From: JAPULR01 sp965238215
GTDB lineage: Bacteria; Chloroflexota; Dehalococcoidia; Lucifugimonadales; GCA-2712585
Reading direction: 5' to 3'
DNA: 64,000 nucleotides
NCBI GenBank assembly: GCA_965238215.1
Contig: OZ250180.1
Coordinates: 2,852,001-2,916,000, forward strand
The notes beneath the pieces are model-generated. The model was given only the letters and a program-made list of their open reading frames with translations. It was not told the origin of the DNA and made no database searches. The position numbers and the translations under genes are program-made. Positions within the stretch are counted from its first letter, which is position 1. Each line of letters starts with the position of its first letter. Shown here piece after piece: positions 1 to 8,704 of this stretch.

Positions 1-846
1 CGGTTGGCCCAACAGGTAATCCTCCGCCTCTTGCGCCCTGTAGGGCGTGGGCGCAACTCCGCCAAGAATCACGTTCGCGCGGGCCACCACGCCGTCCGAC
101 ACACTGACGGACGCCGCAACGCTGGCCAACGCAAAGTCCTCTCCTGTCCGGTCTTGGGCCTTCAGGAATACGCTCCTGGTATCGAGGGGCGGCTTTGGCA
201 GCAGCAGCGCCGTCACAATCTCGCCCTGCTGGAGAATATGCTCTTGCATCTGCTGCTCGTTCGGCCCGGCGAAGAAGTCCTGCAGCGCCATGGTCCGACG
301 TCCCCGAGGTCCAAAAGCTTCCAACCGGGCATCCATGGCGATTAGCGCGGGTGCCATGTCCGAAGGATGCACCATAACAGAAGCTCCCCCACCCAGGATA
401 GCCAGATTCCGGTTGTAGCCGTTGGCCCCGTAGCAGTGCACGCCGCCCTTCTTGTAGCACGGGAAGTCAGGGTGCCTGTAGTACCAGCAGCGGGGCCTCT
501 GACAGAGGTTCCCTCCGATGGTGGCGACGCTGCGAATCTGGGGCGTTGCAATAGACCGGGCGGCTTGGGCCAGGATGGGGTATTCACTATCCAGATGTTC
601 ATCGTCGACCAAGTGCGCCAGGGTGACAGAAGCTCCCAGTCGGACCCCGTCCGCCTGCCAGAGAACGCTGCTCAATTCTTCGATCCCCGCTAGAGAGACC
701 AGCCGACGGGGCTTTCGTAGACCGTCTTTCAGTTCCGAAAGCAGGTCCGTCCCCCCAGCGATGACCTCCGCCCTGCCCAGCTTCTCCACCAGAAGTTGCA
801 CCGCCTCCTCAAGGCTCCCAGGCTCCGCAAACTCGAAAGGGTTCAC
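1..846 (-). CDS. FAD-binding subunit of a xanthine dehydrogenase/CO dehydrogenase-type molybdenum hydroxylase (3' end off window)
   Basis: Reading the minus strand from a GTG at 846 gives an open frame of 282 codons to the window edge. It starts VNPFEFAEPGSLEEAVQLL and carries the FAD-binding motifs VIAGGTDLLSELK (about residues 33-45) and IRSVATIGGNLCQRPRC (about 109-125), typical of the medium subunit (CoxM/XdhB-like). Electrons would pass from the 2Fe-2S subunit to FAD here. The GTG overlaps the TGA of the large subunit gene as GTGA, so translation is probably coupled. The Cys-rich stretch after NLCQRPRCWYYRHPDFPC is usual in the 4-hydroxybenzoyl-CoA reductase/xanthine dehydrogenase branch. 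The substrate cannot be deduced. The C-terminal CO_deh_flav_C domain continues outside the window. Confidence 0.9.
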   Translation of the reverse strand, partial: MNPFEFAEPGSLEEAVQLLVEKLGRAEVIAGGTDLLSELKDGLRKPRRLVSLAGIEELSSVLWQADGVRLGASVTLAHLVDDEHLDSEYPILAQAARSIATPQIRSVATIGGNLCQRPRCWYYRHPDFPCYKKGGVHCYGANGYNRNLAILGGGASVMVHPSDMAPALIAMDARLEAFGPRGRRTMALQDFFAGPNEQQMQEHILQQGEIVTALLLPKPPLDTRSVFLKAQDRTGEDFALASVAASVSVSDGVVARANVILGGVAPTPYRAQEAEDYLLGQP

Positions 847-3116
847 TTCGTCCGCCCCGAGTTCTTCCGAGCCAGTCCCTCAAGCACCTTGTCCGGTGTG
901 AGGGGAATCTGCGTAAAGCGCACTCCTATAGCGTCGTACACCGCATTAACTACGGCTGCGGCAACGGGAACGCTTGGAGGCTCGCCCAGTGCCTTTGCGC
1001 CAAAAGGCGCGATCGGGTCCTCGGTCTCCACGAAAATTGTCTGAATTTCAGGGAACTGGCCAATTGTCGGGCACTTGTGCTCCAGGAAGCTGCCATTCAG
1101 GGTGACGCCGGAGGCCCCATCCGTCACCAGCTCCTCACTAAGTGTCAGCCCCAGCATCTGTGAGACGCCTCCCTCCACCTGGTTCAGAGCGGTAAGCGGA
1201 TTGACGATCCTGCCCGAATCGTGGGCCGCCACGTAGCGAACCACCGACACGTTTCCGGTGAGCAGGTCCACTTCCACCAACGCGAAATGAGCTGCGAATG
1301 AGTTGATTATGTAATCCGTGCTGCCCGGAACGACCGATGCTTCCGCCTCCATGAACGCCCCCGGCATTCGGCTCGCCACATCGGACACTGACGCTAATTT
1401 CTCCCTTCCTGTCTTCGACACGACGAACCCATCGGCCACGTCCAGGTCCTCTTTCGACCGCTCTAAGAATGTAGAAGCCATGTCCAGCAGCCTATTTCGG
1501 AGTTTAGCCGCAGCCTTTTGTGCCGCCAGCCCCGTCGAAAAGGTGGCGGTGGATCCCGCAGTTATAGGCGAATGCGGCGCGACGTCGCTGTCGCCGCTGA
1601 CGACTCGCACGTCCTCATACTCGCAGCCCAGGGTTTCAGCCACCATCTGAGCCAGGACGGTATGCCCCCCCTGCCCCACGTCAACAACCCCGGTGTGCAG
1701 GTCAATACCGCCGTCCCGTTGGAGGACGACCCGCGCCGTAGACTCCTGCCCAGGCCCGCCTCGATATACGCACATGGCCATACCGACTCCGCGCTTCAGA
1801 TGAGGCACGGCCGAATCTTCGACGGCCTTCCCCCAACCGATGGCCTCGGCCCCCCGCTGAAGACACTCCCGCAGTCCATTGCTGGAGAAGGGAATCCCCC
1901 CCTCCACGGGCTGCGTGTCCACTATCCGGTCTTTCGGGGAAGTACGGCGACCTGGCTGTCCCTCTAAGCCAACATGGTTCATAAGCCGAAATTCCAAGTG
2001 GTCCATGCCGACGGCCTCGGCCGCCCGGTCCATGAGCGTCTCCAGCGCGAAGTGGCCCTGGGGCGCGCCCAGTCCCCGGTAGGAGCCGGCCACCGGCGCG
2101 TTAGTGTACGCCAACCGTCCCTCGTAGCGCACGTTGGGGCATCGATACAGGTACAGAGCGCCCTGGGCAGCCCGCCGCAGCACCCCCGCACCCGAAGCCA
2201 GGTAAGCTCCGGTGTTCATCAACGTCTTGTTGGAAATGGCCGTGATCTCGCCACTGCGTTTGAGGCCGACGGCCAAGCCGATAACTGCGCTGTGACGCAC
2301 GCGGCCCGAAACGAACTCCTGATATCGAGAGTATTCCAGGCGGACGGGCCGTCCCGCCTTCCGCGACAAGATCGCCGCCAGAACGGCGCATCGACTCTCG
2401 TCCTTGTTGCCGTAGCCGGCGCCCAACGGCGGCCCCACAACGCGAATCTTCTGCGGCGACATACCCAGGGCCGTGGCCAACTGCGCCCGGTCCTGGTGGA
2501 CGCCGCGGCTGGTTTTCCACACGGTGAGCGCATCGCCGTCCCACTTGGCAAGGGCGGCCCGGGGCTCCAACGGCGCCGCCGAATGGGAAGCCACCTCGTA
2601 TGTCTCCTCAAGTACAATGTCCGCTTCCCGAAAGCCCTTCTCCACATCACCCCGCTCCAAGACCAGCGGCTGCCCGCCCCACAAATTGCCGCCGGAGTGA
2701 ATGGGAGCCGCCTCGCGGCAGAGGGCCTTAGCCGCATCCGTCTCGAAGGGCAGAGAACGATACTTCACCCGCAGCAGTTCCACGGCGTGCTCGGCTTGCT
2801 CTTCCGTCTCGGCGGCAACGACGGCCACTTCGTCGCCAACAAACCGCACCCGCCTGTCCAAGACCTTCATGTCCACAGCTACAAGCCCTGACGCTTCCTC
2901 ATCAAAAGGCGTCAGCACAGCGTGTACTCCAGAGACCCCCCGCGCTGCGCACGTGTCCACGCTAACTACGTCGGCATGGGGATGGGGCGAAAGGAGCACC
3001 CTGGCCTGGAGCATTCCGGGCAGCTTCAAGTCGGCCGTATACCGGGCCCGGCCCGTCAGCTTCTCGTCAAGCCCCCGCCGAGGCACCGAGCGACCAACTA
3101 CGCGCAGCGCTGACAT
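843..3116 (-). CDS. Molybdopterin-binding large (catalytic) subunit of xanthine dehydrogenase-family enzyme
   Basis: A 757-residue protein from the ATG at 3116, which overlaps the upstream gene's stop as TGATG; a longer in-frame extension to 3299 lies inside that gene and is rejected. The N-terminal a/b-hammerhead domain begins GRSVPRRGLDEKLTGRARYT (about residues 7-26). The molybdopterin-binding domain follows, with GYGNKDESRCAVLAAILSRK near 235 and the conserved GAKALGEPPSVPVAAAVVNA near 715, whose Glu is expected to be the catalytic base of this family. Length fits the CoxL/XdhA class (about 750-800). Gene order small-large-medium subunit on one strand indicates one heterotrimeric enzyme. 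The CoxL active-site loop AYXCSFR is not evident, so a genuine form I CO dehydrogenase is unlikely. Substrate unknown. Confidence 0.92.
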   Translation of the reverse strand: MSALRVVGRSVPRRGLDEKLTGRARYTADLKLPGMLQARVLLSPHPHADVVSVDTCAARGVSGVHAVLTPFDEEASGLVAVDMKVLDRRVRFVGDEVAVVAAETEEQAEHAVELLRVKYRSLPFETDAAKALCREAAPIHSGGNLWGGQPLVLERGDVEKGFREADIVLEETYEVASHSAAPLEPRAALAKWDGDALTVWKTSRGVHQDRAQLATALGMSPQKIRVVGPPLGAGYGNKDESRCAVLAAILSRKAGRPVRLEYSRYQEFVSGRVRHSAVIGLAVGLKRSGEITAISNKTLMNTGAYLASGAGVLRRAAQGALYLYRCPNVRYEGRLAYTNAPVAGSYRGLGAPQGHFALETLMDRAAEAVGMDHLEFRLMNHVGLEGQPGRRTSPKDRIVDTQPVEGGIPFSSNGLRECLQRGAEAIGWGKAVEDSAVPHLKRGVGMAMCVYRGGPGQESTARVVLQRDGGIDLHTGVVDVGQGGHTVLAQMVAETLGCEYEDVRVVSGDSDVAPHSPITAGSTATFSTGLAAQKAAAKLRNRLLDMASTFLERSKEDLDVADGFVVSKTGREKLASVSDVASRMPGAFMEAEASVVPGSTDYIINSFAAHFALVEVDLLTGNVSVVRYVAAHDSGRIVNPLTALNQVEGGVSQMLGLTLSEELVTDGASGVTLNGSFLEHKCPTIGQFPEIQTIFVETEDPIAPFGAKALGEPPSVPVAAAVVNAVYDAIGVRFTQIPLTPDKVLEGLARKNSGRTK

Positions 3117-3616
3117 CAGTCGGCCTGCTCCTTCATGGCATCGGCGGCGGCCATCACGCCACGGATGATCCGCCCGTAGGCGTTGCATCGACACAGATTG
3201 CCCTGCAAGGCGTCGCGAATCTGCGATTCCGTGGGCGCTGGATTGCGACGCAACAGGGCGTAGGCAGACATGACGAATCCGGGAGTGCAATAGCCGCACT
3301 GGCCCGCATCCTCCTCCAGGAAGGCTCGCTGAATGGGGTGCAGCGCGTCGCGTTCCGCCAGACCCTCAACTGTGACTACCTCCTTACCCCGAGCTTGGAG
3401 GGCAAGCATCTGGCAGGCATATACGGGCTGCCCGTTCACAACCACGGTGCAAGCCCCACATTCCCCCCGGTCGCAGCCAGTTTTCGCGCCGGTGAGGTCC
3501 AGAATGTCACGGAGAAGGCGCAGAAGCGTCCAGTGGTGCTCCGCATCCACATTGCGGACGCGTCCGTTGACCTTCAGGCTCATGGGGGAAGCATGTATGC
3601 GGGGTGGTGTTGACAT
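3116..3616 (-). CDS. 2Fe-2S subunit of xanthine dehydrogenase/CO dehydrogenase-type enzyme
   Basis: A 166-residue small subunit. The plant-type ferredoxin cluster motif CDRGECGACTVVVNGQPVYAC begins near residue 48; the second, alpha-helical 2Fe-2S domain shows CGYCTPGF near residue 111 and LCRCNAYG near 143. This is the full CxxxxCGxC...C / CxxC...CxC set of the family. The protein would take electrons from the molybdenum centre and pass them to the FAD subunit. It is first in the minus-strand operon and overlaps the large subunit start by one base. The start could be the ATG at 3616 or the internal MSLKVNGRV twelve residues later, where family homology begins. No Tat signal is seen, so a cytoplasmic enzyme is likely. 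Confidence 0.93.
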   Translation of the reverse strand: MSTPPRIHASPMSLKVNGRVRNVDAEHHWTLLRLLRDILDLTGAKTGCDRGECGACTVVVNGQPVYACQMLALQARGKEVVTVEGLAERDALHPIQRAFLEEDAGQCGYCTPGFVMSAYALLRRNPAPTESQIRDALQGNLCRCNAYGRIIRGVMAAADAMKEQAD

Positions 3617-3772
3617 GGCGGGATTTTAGCACCATTGGGGCAAGCTGGAAACACCGCCACCGACCGGATCGCCTAAGAGGCAGCAATAAAGGGTGAGGGT
3701 CAATGACGTTACGGGCGTGACTTTTGACGCCTCTTAGGATATGCTGGCCTGCAGACTCAGAGGGAGGTGCGC

Positions 3773-4744
3773 ATGACCACAATTTTGGGAACCGGCAAAT
3801 GGAGCTACACCGTTGTTGAAGGCTGGCCCCGCCTGCCCGAAGGGTTCCTGCTCGGCGACTGCGCCGGTGCAGTGGTGGATTCCAAGGGTCAAATCTTCGT
3901 CTATACTCGCGGCGAACACCCCGTGGTGGTATTCGACCGCGACGGCACCTATCTGACCTCCTGGGGCCACGGCGTCTTCGGCGGCACCCACGGCATCGCC
4001 ATCGCCCCCGACGACTCCATCTACTGCACGGACACCCAGCACCACGTCATACGAAAGTTCACCCCGGAAGGGGAACTGCTTCAGACCATCGGAGGCCCTT
4101 CCGATAGATTCAGCGGTCAGCCCTTCAATCGGCCCGCCCATCTTGCCGTCTCCCCCGTTTCAGGAGACCTGTTTGTGGCCGATGGCTACGGCAACGCTCG
4201 TATCCACCGCTTCAGCCCGGAAGGTCAACTGATATACTCCTGGGGCGAGGCGGGCACCGGTAAAGGTCAATTCGTCGTCCCCCACAACGTCGTGATAGAC
4301 GAAGACGAAAACGTATTCGTGGCAGACCGGGAGAACCACCGGGTGCAGGTGTTCACAGCCAAAGGCGAGTTTCTGAGCCAGTGGCCGGGCATCTGGAGAG
4401 CGGCGGGACTGGACATGGACGCCGACGGCAACTTCTACGTGGCCGAAATGCCCCCACACGTGTACATTCTGGACGCACCTAGCTTGGGCCACAGCGTCAG
4501 CATCTACGACAAGGCCGGCAACCTCCAGTCCCGCTTCGGCGATCCTTCCCCCGGCGAGGAGCCTGGCCGCTTTACCGCGCCCCACGGCATCGCCGTCGAT
4601 GCCCACGGAGACCTGTACGTATGCGAGATGCCCCACGCCAACATGGGCCCTGAGTGGATGGATGAAGCCATGGGCCGCCACAAGCCGGAGCACGGCCCTC
4701 AAATCAGGACCATCGTCAAGCTGGCAAGAACCGAGAGAATGTGA
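3773..4744 (+). CDS. NHL-repeat beta-propeller protein
   Basis: A 323-residue protein read from the ATG at 3773, five bases after the strong ribosome site AGGGAGG. It consists of NHL-type blades: recurring FVADGYGNARIHRFSPEG, VFVADRENHRVQVFTAKG and LYVCEMPHANMGPEW segments with V-A-D-x-x-N-x-R-[IV] cores. This folds as a six-bladed propeller of the peptidylamidoglycolate lyase-like/SMP-30-like kind. There is no signal peptide. It starts the plus-strand run divergently from the molybdenum hydroxylase operon, so the 156-base gap probably holds both promoters. A second propeller of similar size lies at 7673-8677. Its biochemical role is not known; such genes commonly sit beside catabolic genes in Chloroflexota, which is context only. 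Confidence 0.85.
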   Translation: MTTILGTGKWSYTVVEGWPRLPEGFLLGDCAGAVVDSKGQIFVYTRGEHPVVVFDRDGTYLTSWGHGVFGGTHGIAIAPDDSIYCTDTQHHVIRKFTPEGELLQTIGGPSDRFSGQPFNRPAHLAVSPVSGDLFVADGYGNARIHRFSPEGQLIYSWGEAGTGKGQFVVPHNVVIDEDENVFVADRENHRVQVFTAKGEFLSQWPGIWRAAGLDMDADGNFYVAEMPPHVYILDAPSLGHSVSIYDKAGNLQSRFGDPSPGEEPGRFTAPHGIAVDAHGDLYVCEMPHANMGPEWMDEAMGRHKPEHGPQIRTIVKLARTERM

Positions 4745-4948
4745 GTCGAAAACCCAATTGCCAATAAACATTAGCTATGAATTCTTATTTGAACTATCGA
4801 TTAGAGCCTTTGTGATTGTCTTCATCACACTATTCTTGGCAAAAGCAGCTAAACGTGTGTGGAAAGATCTGACTCGATGATAGACCTGTCCATTACTCCA
4901 ATTGATTTTCGGAGTCCAACATTGCAGCATAAACCCGAGGTGGCATAG

Positions 4949-5743
4949 TTGAAGAAGAATAGGGTCAAGGAGCTTTGGCAAAATGGCCGTCCCGCCGTTA
5001 TGGGCTGGTGCTCCTCCGGCAACCCCTACATCGCGGAGGTCATGGCCCACGGAGGCTTCGACGCCGTTACCCTCGATTGGCAGCACGGCATCGGGGTTTC
5101 CCAAAGCTCCCTCGTCAGCTGCATCCAGGCCATCGGCAACACGGACACAATGCCAATGGTTCGTGTGCCAAAGAACGAGCCGGACTATATCTCCTACGTG
5201 CTGGACGCAGGCGCTTACGGCGTCATTGTCCCCATGGTCAACACGCCGGAGGAAGCCGCAGCTGCGGGCCTCGCTTGCCGATACGCCCCCACAGGCAATC
5301 GCAGCATCGGCGGCAGCCGCGCCGCCCTCGCCTCAGGAATGGACGACTACGTCAAACACGCTAACGACGAAATTCTGTGCCTGGTCATGATCGAGACCCG
5401 CCAGGCCCTGGAGAACGTGGAGGAGATAGCGGCGGCCCCCGGCATCGACGGGCTCTACGTTGGCCCCAGCGACCTATCCCTCGACATGGGCGTCAGCCTT
5501 TCCGGTTGGGCCGACGACGACCGTCATCTGGACGCCTGCCGCCGCATCGTCGAAGCGGCCCGAAAGGCCGGCGTCGCCCCCTGCCACCACGGCGCCGGGC
5601 CGGACGTTTCCGCCGACATGATGGCCATGGGATTCGTTCTCTGCCACATTGTCGGCGACGTTCGAACAATTGCGGCGGCAGCTTCCACCAGTCTCCAGTC
5701 CTTCACTAACGCTATGAATGAACGGAACATACCCTTCCGTTAA
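4949..5743 (+). CDS. HpcH/HpaI-type class II aldolase/citrate lyase family protein
   Basis: A 264-residue aldolase of the HpcH/HpaI TIM-barrel family, which makes or cleaves 2-keto-3-deoxy acids with a divalent metal. Family signatures seen are AVTLDWQHGIGV near residue 38, PMVRVPKNEPDYISYVLDAG near 68, VIVPMVNTPEEA near 91, LVMIETRQALENVEEI near 146 (metal-binding Glu) and GIDGLYVGPSDLSLDMG near 164 (metal-binding Asp). The start is a TTG at 4949 preceded by GAGGTGG; no ATG fits before the conserved N-terminus. Length is normal. It could serve degradation of aromatic or sugar acids; the substrate is not determined. The 200 bases before it show no gene. Confidence 0.9.
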   Translation: MKKNRVKELWQNGRPAVMGWCSSGNPYIAEVMAHGGFDAVTLDWQHGIGVSQSSLVSCIQAIGNTDTMPMVRVPKNEPDYISYVLDAGAYGVIVPMVNTPEEAAAAGLACRYAPTGNRSIGGSRAALASGMDDYVKHANDEILCLVMIETRQALENVEEIAAAPGIDGLYVGPSDLSLDMGVSLSGWADDDRHLDACRRIVEAARKAGVAPCHHGAGPDVSADMMAMGFVLCHIVGDVRTIAAAASTSLQSFTNAMNERNIPFR

Positions 5744-5800
5744 CGCCCGTTTATTATGACTATCGCAAATCCATCCGCTATTCCCTAGAGAGGTGCCGCA

Positions 5801-5992
5801 GTGCCCAGCGAAGCCATGTTCGCTTTCATAGAAAAGTGCGCAAACAACGAAATGTTCCGCTCCGACCTGATAGCCAACCCTACCGAGGTCCTGGCCGGCG
5901 CCGGGTTGGAAGAAGAGGACCTGCGCTCCATCAAGCAGGATGAAGCCTGGGCCTGGCTCCGCGCCCTCTGGAACGCCCCGCCCGACGGGTAG
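5801..5992 (+). CDS. Small protein resembling Nif11/Os1348-type RiPP leader peptides
   Basis: A 63-residue ORF from a GTG at 5801, preceded by GAGAGGTG, 57 bases after the aldolase stop. The sequence has a Nif11/LigA-like helical leader pattern: AMFAFIEKCANNEMFRSDL (residues 5-23), then ANPTEVLAGAGLEEEDLRSI (25-44), where NP.E.L...GL...E is the usual signature. It then ends in a Trp-rich tail DEAWAWLRALWNAPPDG. In the NHLP/Os1348 RiPP group such leaders precede a modified core. No modification enzyme or NHLP transporter is found nearby, so the assignment rests on pattern alone. It could instead be a stand-alone LigA-like helical protein. A strong hairpin follows at 6095. Confidence 0.6.
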   Translation: MPSEAMFAFIEKCANNEMFRSDLIANPTEVLAGAGLEEEDLRSIKQDEAWAWLRALWNAPPDG

Positions 5993-6094
5993 CCTAGCAC
6001 GGCCACAAGGCTTCATTATCTTGTCGCGGCCCTGGCAGTTCAACGAACCGCCGCTAACCGGCCGCGCCAAACCCCTAGCCTCCCAAACAAAGCA

Positions 6095-6126
6095 AGAGGC
6101 GCCGGCGTTCTAGCGCCGGCGCCTCT
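6095..6126. terminator. Bidirectional hairpin terminator
   Basis: A perfect 13-base-pair inverted repeat (arm AGAGGCGCCGGCG) with a TTCTAG loop lies between the convergent ends of the small plus-strand gene (5992) and the minus-strand reductive-dehalogenase-like gene (6150). Moderately T-rich sequence follows on both strands, so it can serve both. Confidence 0.75.
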
Positions 6127-6149
6127 ATAAGTTTCTTTAGGTTCTTGAG

Positions 6150-7430
6150 CTAGGCTTCTTCGGGTAGGACGGCGAACATGGAGTCACTGTCCGGCCTGGC
6201 CAGAATCTCCTCCACGCCCTTCTTGAACACTCGCAGCGTCTCGTCTCCCACAGGCCCGTCCGGTATCTCGTGGTTGTTCAGCTTGGTCTTGAACTTCTCG
6301 AACAACACGTCCTCCGCCCGTCCATGCGGTATCTCAAAGAAATCATGGTTGAAGTGGGGAAGCTCCCCAGGTCCGAAGTATCCCTTCCCTTCGATGTTGA
6401 ACCCTTCCAGCTCGTGAGTGCCCTTCCCTAATACCTCTCCGGTCTCAACGTAGTGCTCCATGACAGGCTTCATCCCGTACTTCTGGATGGGGCAAACCTT
6501 CATGCATACGCCGCAGCCGGAGTACTTTGCCATCACGGGCCGGCACCGCTCGTAGACCAGCTTGTGCTTCTGCACGCCCCGCCACCAGACCTTGTCACGC
6601 ATGAGGGCGCGGCCGGGGCACCGGTTGACGCACACCTGGCAGATCTCACAGAACTTGTGGATGCCGTAGTCCACGGCCTCGTCGTAAGACACCGGCGCGT
6701 CGGTGGTGATTACCATCAGCCGGGCGCGGGAACCGAAGTGGGGCGAAAGCAACTGACCGTTGGCCCCAAGCTGTCCTAGACCTGCAGCAACGAACATGGG
6801 GATGTAGGGAGCGCTGTTGTCGTTGGGACTGTGCACCTGGGCATGGTAGCCCAGGCTGCGAATGTAGTCCGCCAGAATCAAGCCCAGCTGGCTCATGGAG
6901 CGGTAGGTGCCGAAGTGCGTGTGCTCGGCAAAGCTGCTGGGGATGGACTGGGTGCGCTCGTAGTCCTGCTCATAGGCCACGCAGATGGCATGCTCGAACT
7001 TTGTCCATCGCTTCTTGTACTTGAAGGTGTAGCGGCGGTCGTAGCGGGTCACCCCCACCTCGCCGAAGCCAAGCTCGCGGGCCTTAGTCTTGATCTCATC
7101 GGTAACGTCCTTGCCGGTGGGCTCGGCGGTGGGTGCAACGTCTCCCGAGGTCGCGGCAGCGTTGACCACCGGCGCCTGCAGACGCTCGTGCTCCAAGTGG
7201 CTCTCTTCCTCCTCCGGGCTGTAGACGGTCCACACCCACTCCCGGTCGGCGGTGTACTCGATGTTCTGGCTCTCCAGGGGGTAGGACCTGGAATAGAAGT
7301 CCACGTCATTCGGGTTCTGGCGGATGCCGGGGGTGGTCGCAAGGTCCTCGGCCACCGGAATCTCATAAGTCGGATCCTTCAGGCGAAGCCCCGGGCGTTT
7401 GACAATGTGACTAACCTTCTTTGTGGTCAT
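6150..7430 (-). CDS. Reductive dehalogenase-like Fe-S protein (RdhA/QueG superfamily)
   Basis: A 426-residue protein with the two-cluster ferredoxin signature of reductive dehalogenases and epoxyqueuosine reductase: CEICQVCVNRCPGRAL (about residues 260-275) and, following CRPVMAKYSG, CGVCMKVCPIQKYG (about 305-318). Upstream are the family segments SPNDNSAPYIPMFVAAGLGQ and LGANGQLLSPHFGSRARLMV, which shape the cobalamin pocket in the family. There is no twin-arginine signal and no RdhB-like membrane anchor beside it. It therefore resembles soluble catabolic dehalogenase-like or uncharacterised Chloroflexota proteins more than a respiratory RdhA. Dehalogenase activity is inference; cobalamin dependence is expected from the family. 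ATG start at 7430 follows a purine-rich GGGGGAGAT. The 240 bases upstream show no gene. Confidence 0.8.
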   Translation of the reverse strand: MTTKKVSHIVKRPGLRLKDPTYEIPVAEDLATTPGIRQNPNDVDFYSRSYPLESQNIEYTADREWVWTVYSPEEEESHLEHERLQAPVVNAAATSGDVAPTAEPTGKDVTDEIKTKARELGFGEVGVTRYDRRYTFKYKKRWTKFEHAICVAYEQDYERTQSIPSSFAEHTHFGTYRSMSQLGLILADYIRSLGYHAQVHSPNDNSAPYIPMFVAAGLGQLGANGQLLSPHFGSRARLMVITTDAPVSYDEAVDYGIHKFCEICQVCVNRCPGRALMRDKVWWRGVQKHKLVYERCRPVMAKYSGCGVCMKVCPIQKYGMKPVMEHYVETGEVLGKGTHELEGFNIEGKGYFGPGELPHFNHDFFEIPHGRAEDVLFEKFKTKLNNHEIPDGPVGDETLRVFKKGVEEILARPDSDSMFAVLPEEA

Positions 7431-7672
7431 CTAATCTCCCCCTCATGAGCTATTTTGGATATCATTCCCTAGAATACCCTTGGTTATTGGCAGTGTCAAC
7501 ATAATTGAAGATGAATTATGGAACCTTCTTGCCAGTAGGCAGACCGCCTACGCATTGCGTCACATAAGGCCATTGACACGTCGCCTTTGACACCCCACTA
7601 AAGGCGTGTGGGTAGAAACCGCTAACCAGGCTGAAATTCAGGGATAGCGGAAAAAGAGGCGTAACACGCCCG

Positions 7673-8677
7673 CTATAGATTGAACTGTGGATCAACCCAG
7701 TCGGACTCCTTCTGGTATATCTGAATTCGCCCCCTCTGGTTATCGGTAATGAGTATCTTTCCGTCTTCGGAAATATCTATAGAGGTGGGGCGCGTAAACC
7801 GCCACTGGGGTTCGAGACTCTTGACCCTGAGCCGCGCCTTCACATAGTCGGGGTTGGCGTCCACGGCCTCCTGTGCCCACTTGGAAAGCTGTTCGGCGTC
7901 GCCGATGAAGGTCGTCAGGGGTGCACCCTCCGGATCGAATACCTCCACCTTGTTGTTCCACCAGTCCGTAACGTATACGTCGCCCTCGGCGTCCACGGCA
8001 ACGTCGCTGGGAAGCTTCAATTCGCCCACGCCGTCGCCTGAACTTCCGAAGCTTGCCAGGAACTCCCCCTCAGGCGAGAATTTCTGAATACGGTCGTTGT
8101 GCCAGTCGGCCACGTAGACGTCACTCCTGCTGTCGATAGCGATGCCCCACGGGTGGTTTAACTCCCCCGGCCCTTGCCCCTCGCTGCCCCAGCCCAGAAT
8201 AAATCGGCCGTCCTTGGTGAACTTCTGCACCCGGTGGCTCAACTCTTCAGTGATGTAAACGTTGTCGTTCCGGTCAAAGACAATGCCGCTCGGTCCGCTA
8301 AGCTGCCCGGTCCCACGGCCGGGAGTTCCCCACTTGCCGAGAAAGACCCCGTCCTTGTCGAAAATAGAGATGCGGTTCAGCCACTCGTCCACCACGTAGA
8401 CATTCTCATCCTTGTCCAGGGCGATTGCCGAGGGCCAAGTGAACTGACCGTCCCCCGTTCCCATGCTGCCAAAGTCGCGGATGAATTCCTCATCTATGGT
8501 TACCACGCTCACTCGCTGGCAAGACTGAAACTCGTCGCCGCGGTTGACGACGTAGATGGTCCCGTTGCTGCCCAGCGCCAGGTCTACTGGATGACGAAAT
8601 CCAGGCCCTCCCGTGGCGTTGCGGCCTATGGTGTGGCTGTAGTTATAAACTCTGCCCCGAACCATGACGGTTTGCAT
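7673..8677 (-). CDS. NHL-repeat beta-propeller protein
   Basis: A 334-residue propeller with clearly spaced NHL blades: NVYVVDEWLNRISIFDKDG, NVYITEELSHRVQKFTKDG, DVYVADWHNDRIQKFSPEG and DVYVTDWWNNKVEVFDPEG, each with W-G-x-x-G-x-G/x-P-x-[GD][IV]A linkers. The ATG at 8677 is preceded by CTGGAGG at good spacing. No signal peptide or membrane segment is visible. The conserved N-V-Y-V-[AT]-D cores place it in the peptidyl-alpha-hydroxyglycine lyase-like/6-bladed TolB-like group. It lies 27 bases downstream of no same-strand partner except the DUF1800 gene that ends at 8705 behind it. The enzymatic or binding role is unknown. Confidence 0.88.
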   Translation of the reverse strand: MQTVMVRGRVYNYSHTIGRNATGGPGFRHPVDLALGSNGTIYVVNRGDEFQSCQRVSVVTIDEEFIRDFGSMGTGDGQFTWPSAIALDKDENVYVVDEWLNRISIFDKDGVFLGKWGTPGRGTGQLSGPSGIVFDRNDNVYITEELSHRVQKFTKDGRFILGWGSEGQGPGELNHPWGIAIDSRSDVYVADWHNDRIQKFSPEGEFLASFGSSGDGVGELKLPSDVAVDAEGDVYVTDWWNNKVEVFDPEGAPLTTFIGDAEQLSKWAQEAVDANPDYVKARLRVKSLEPQWRFTRPTSIDISEDGKILITDNQRGRIQIYQKESDWVDPQFNL

Positions 8678-8704
8678 TGCGTTGCCTCCAGGGGATGTAC
8701 GTAA

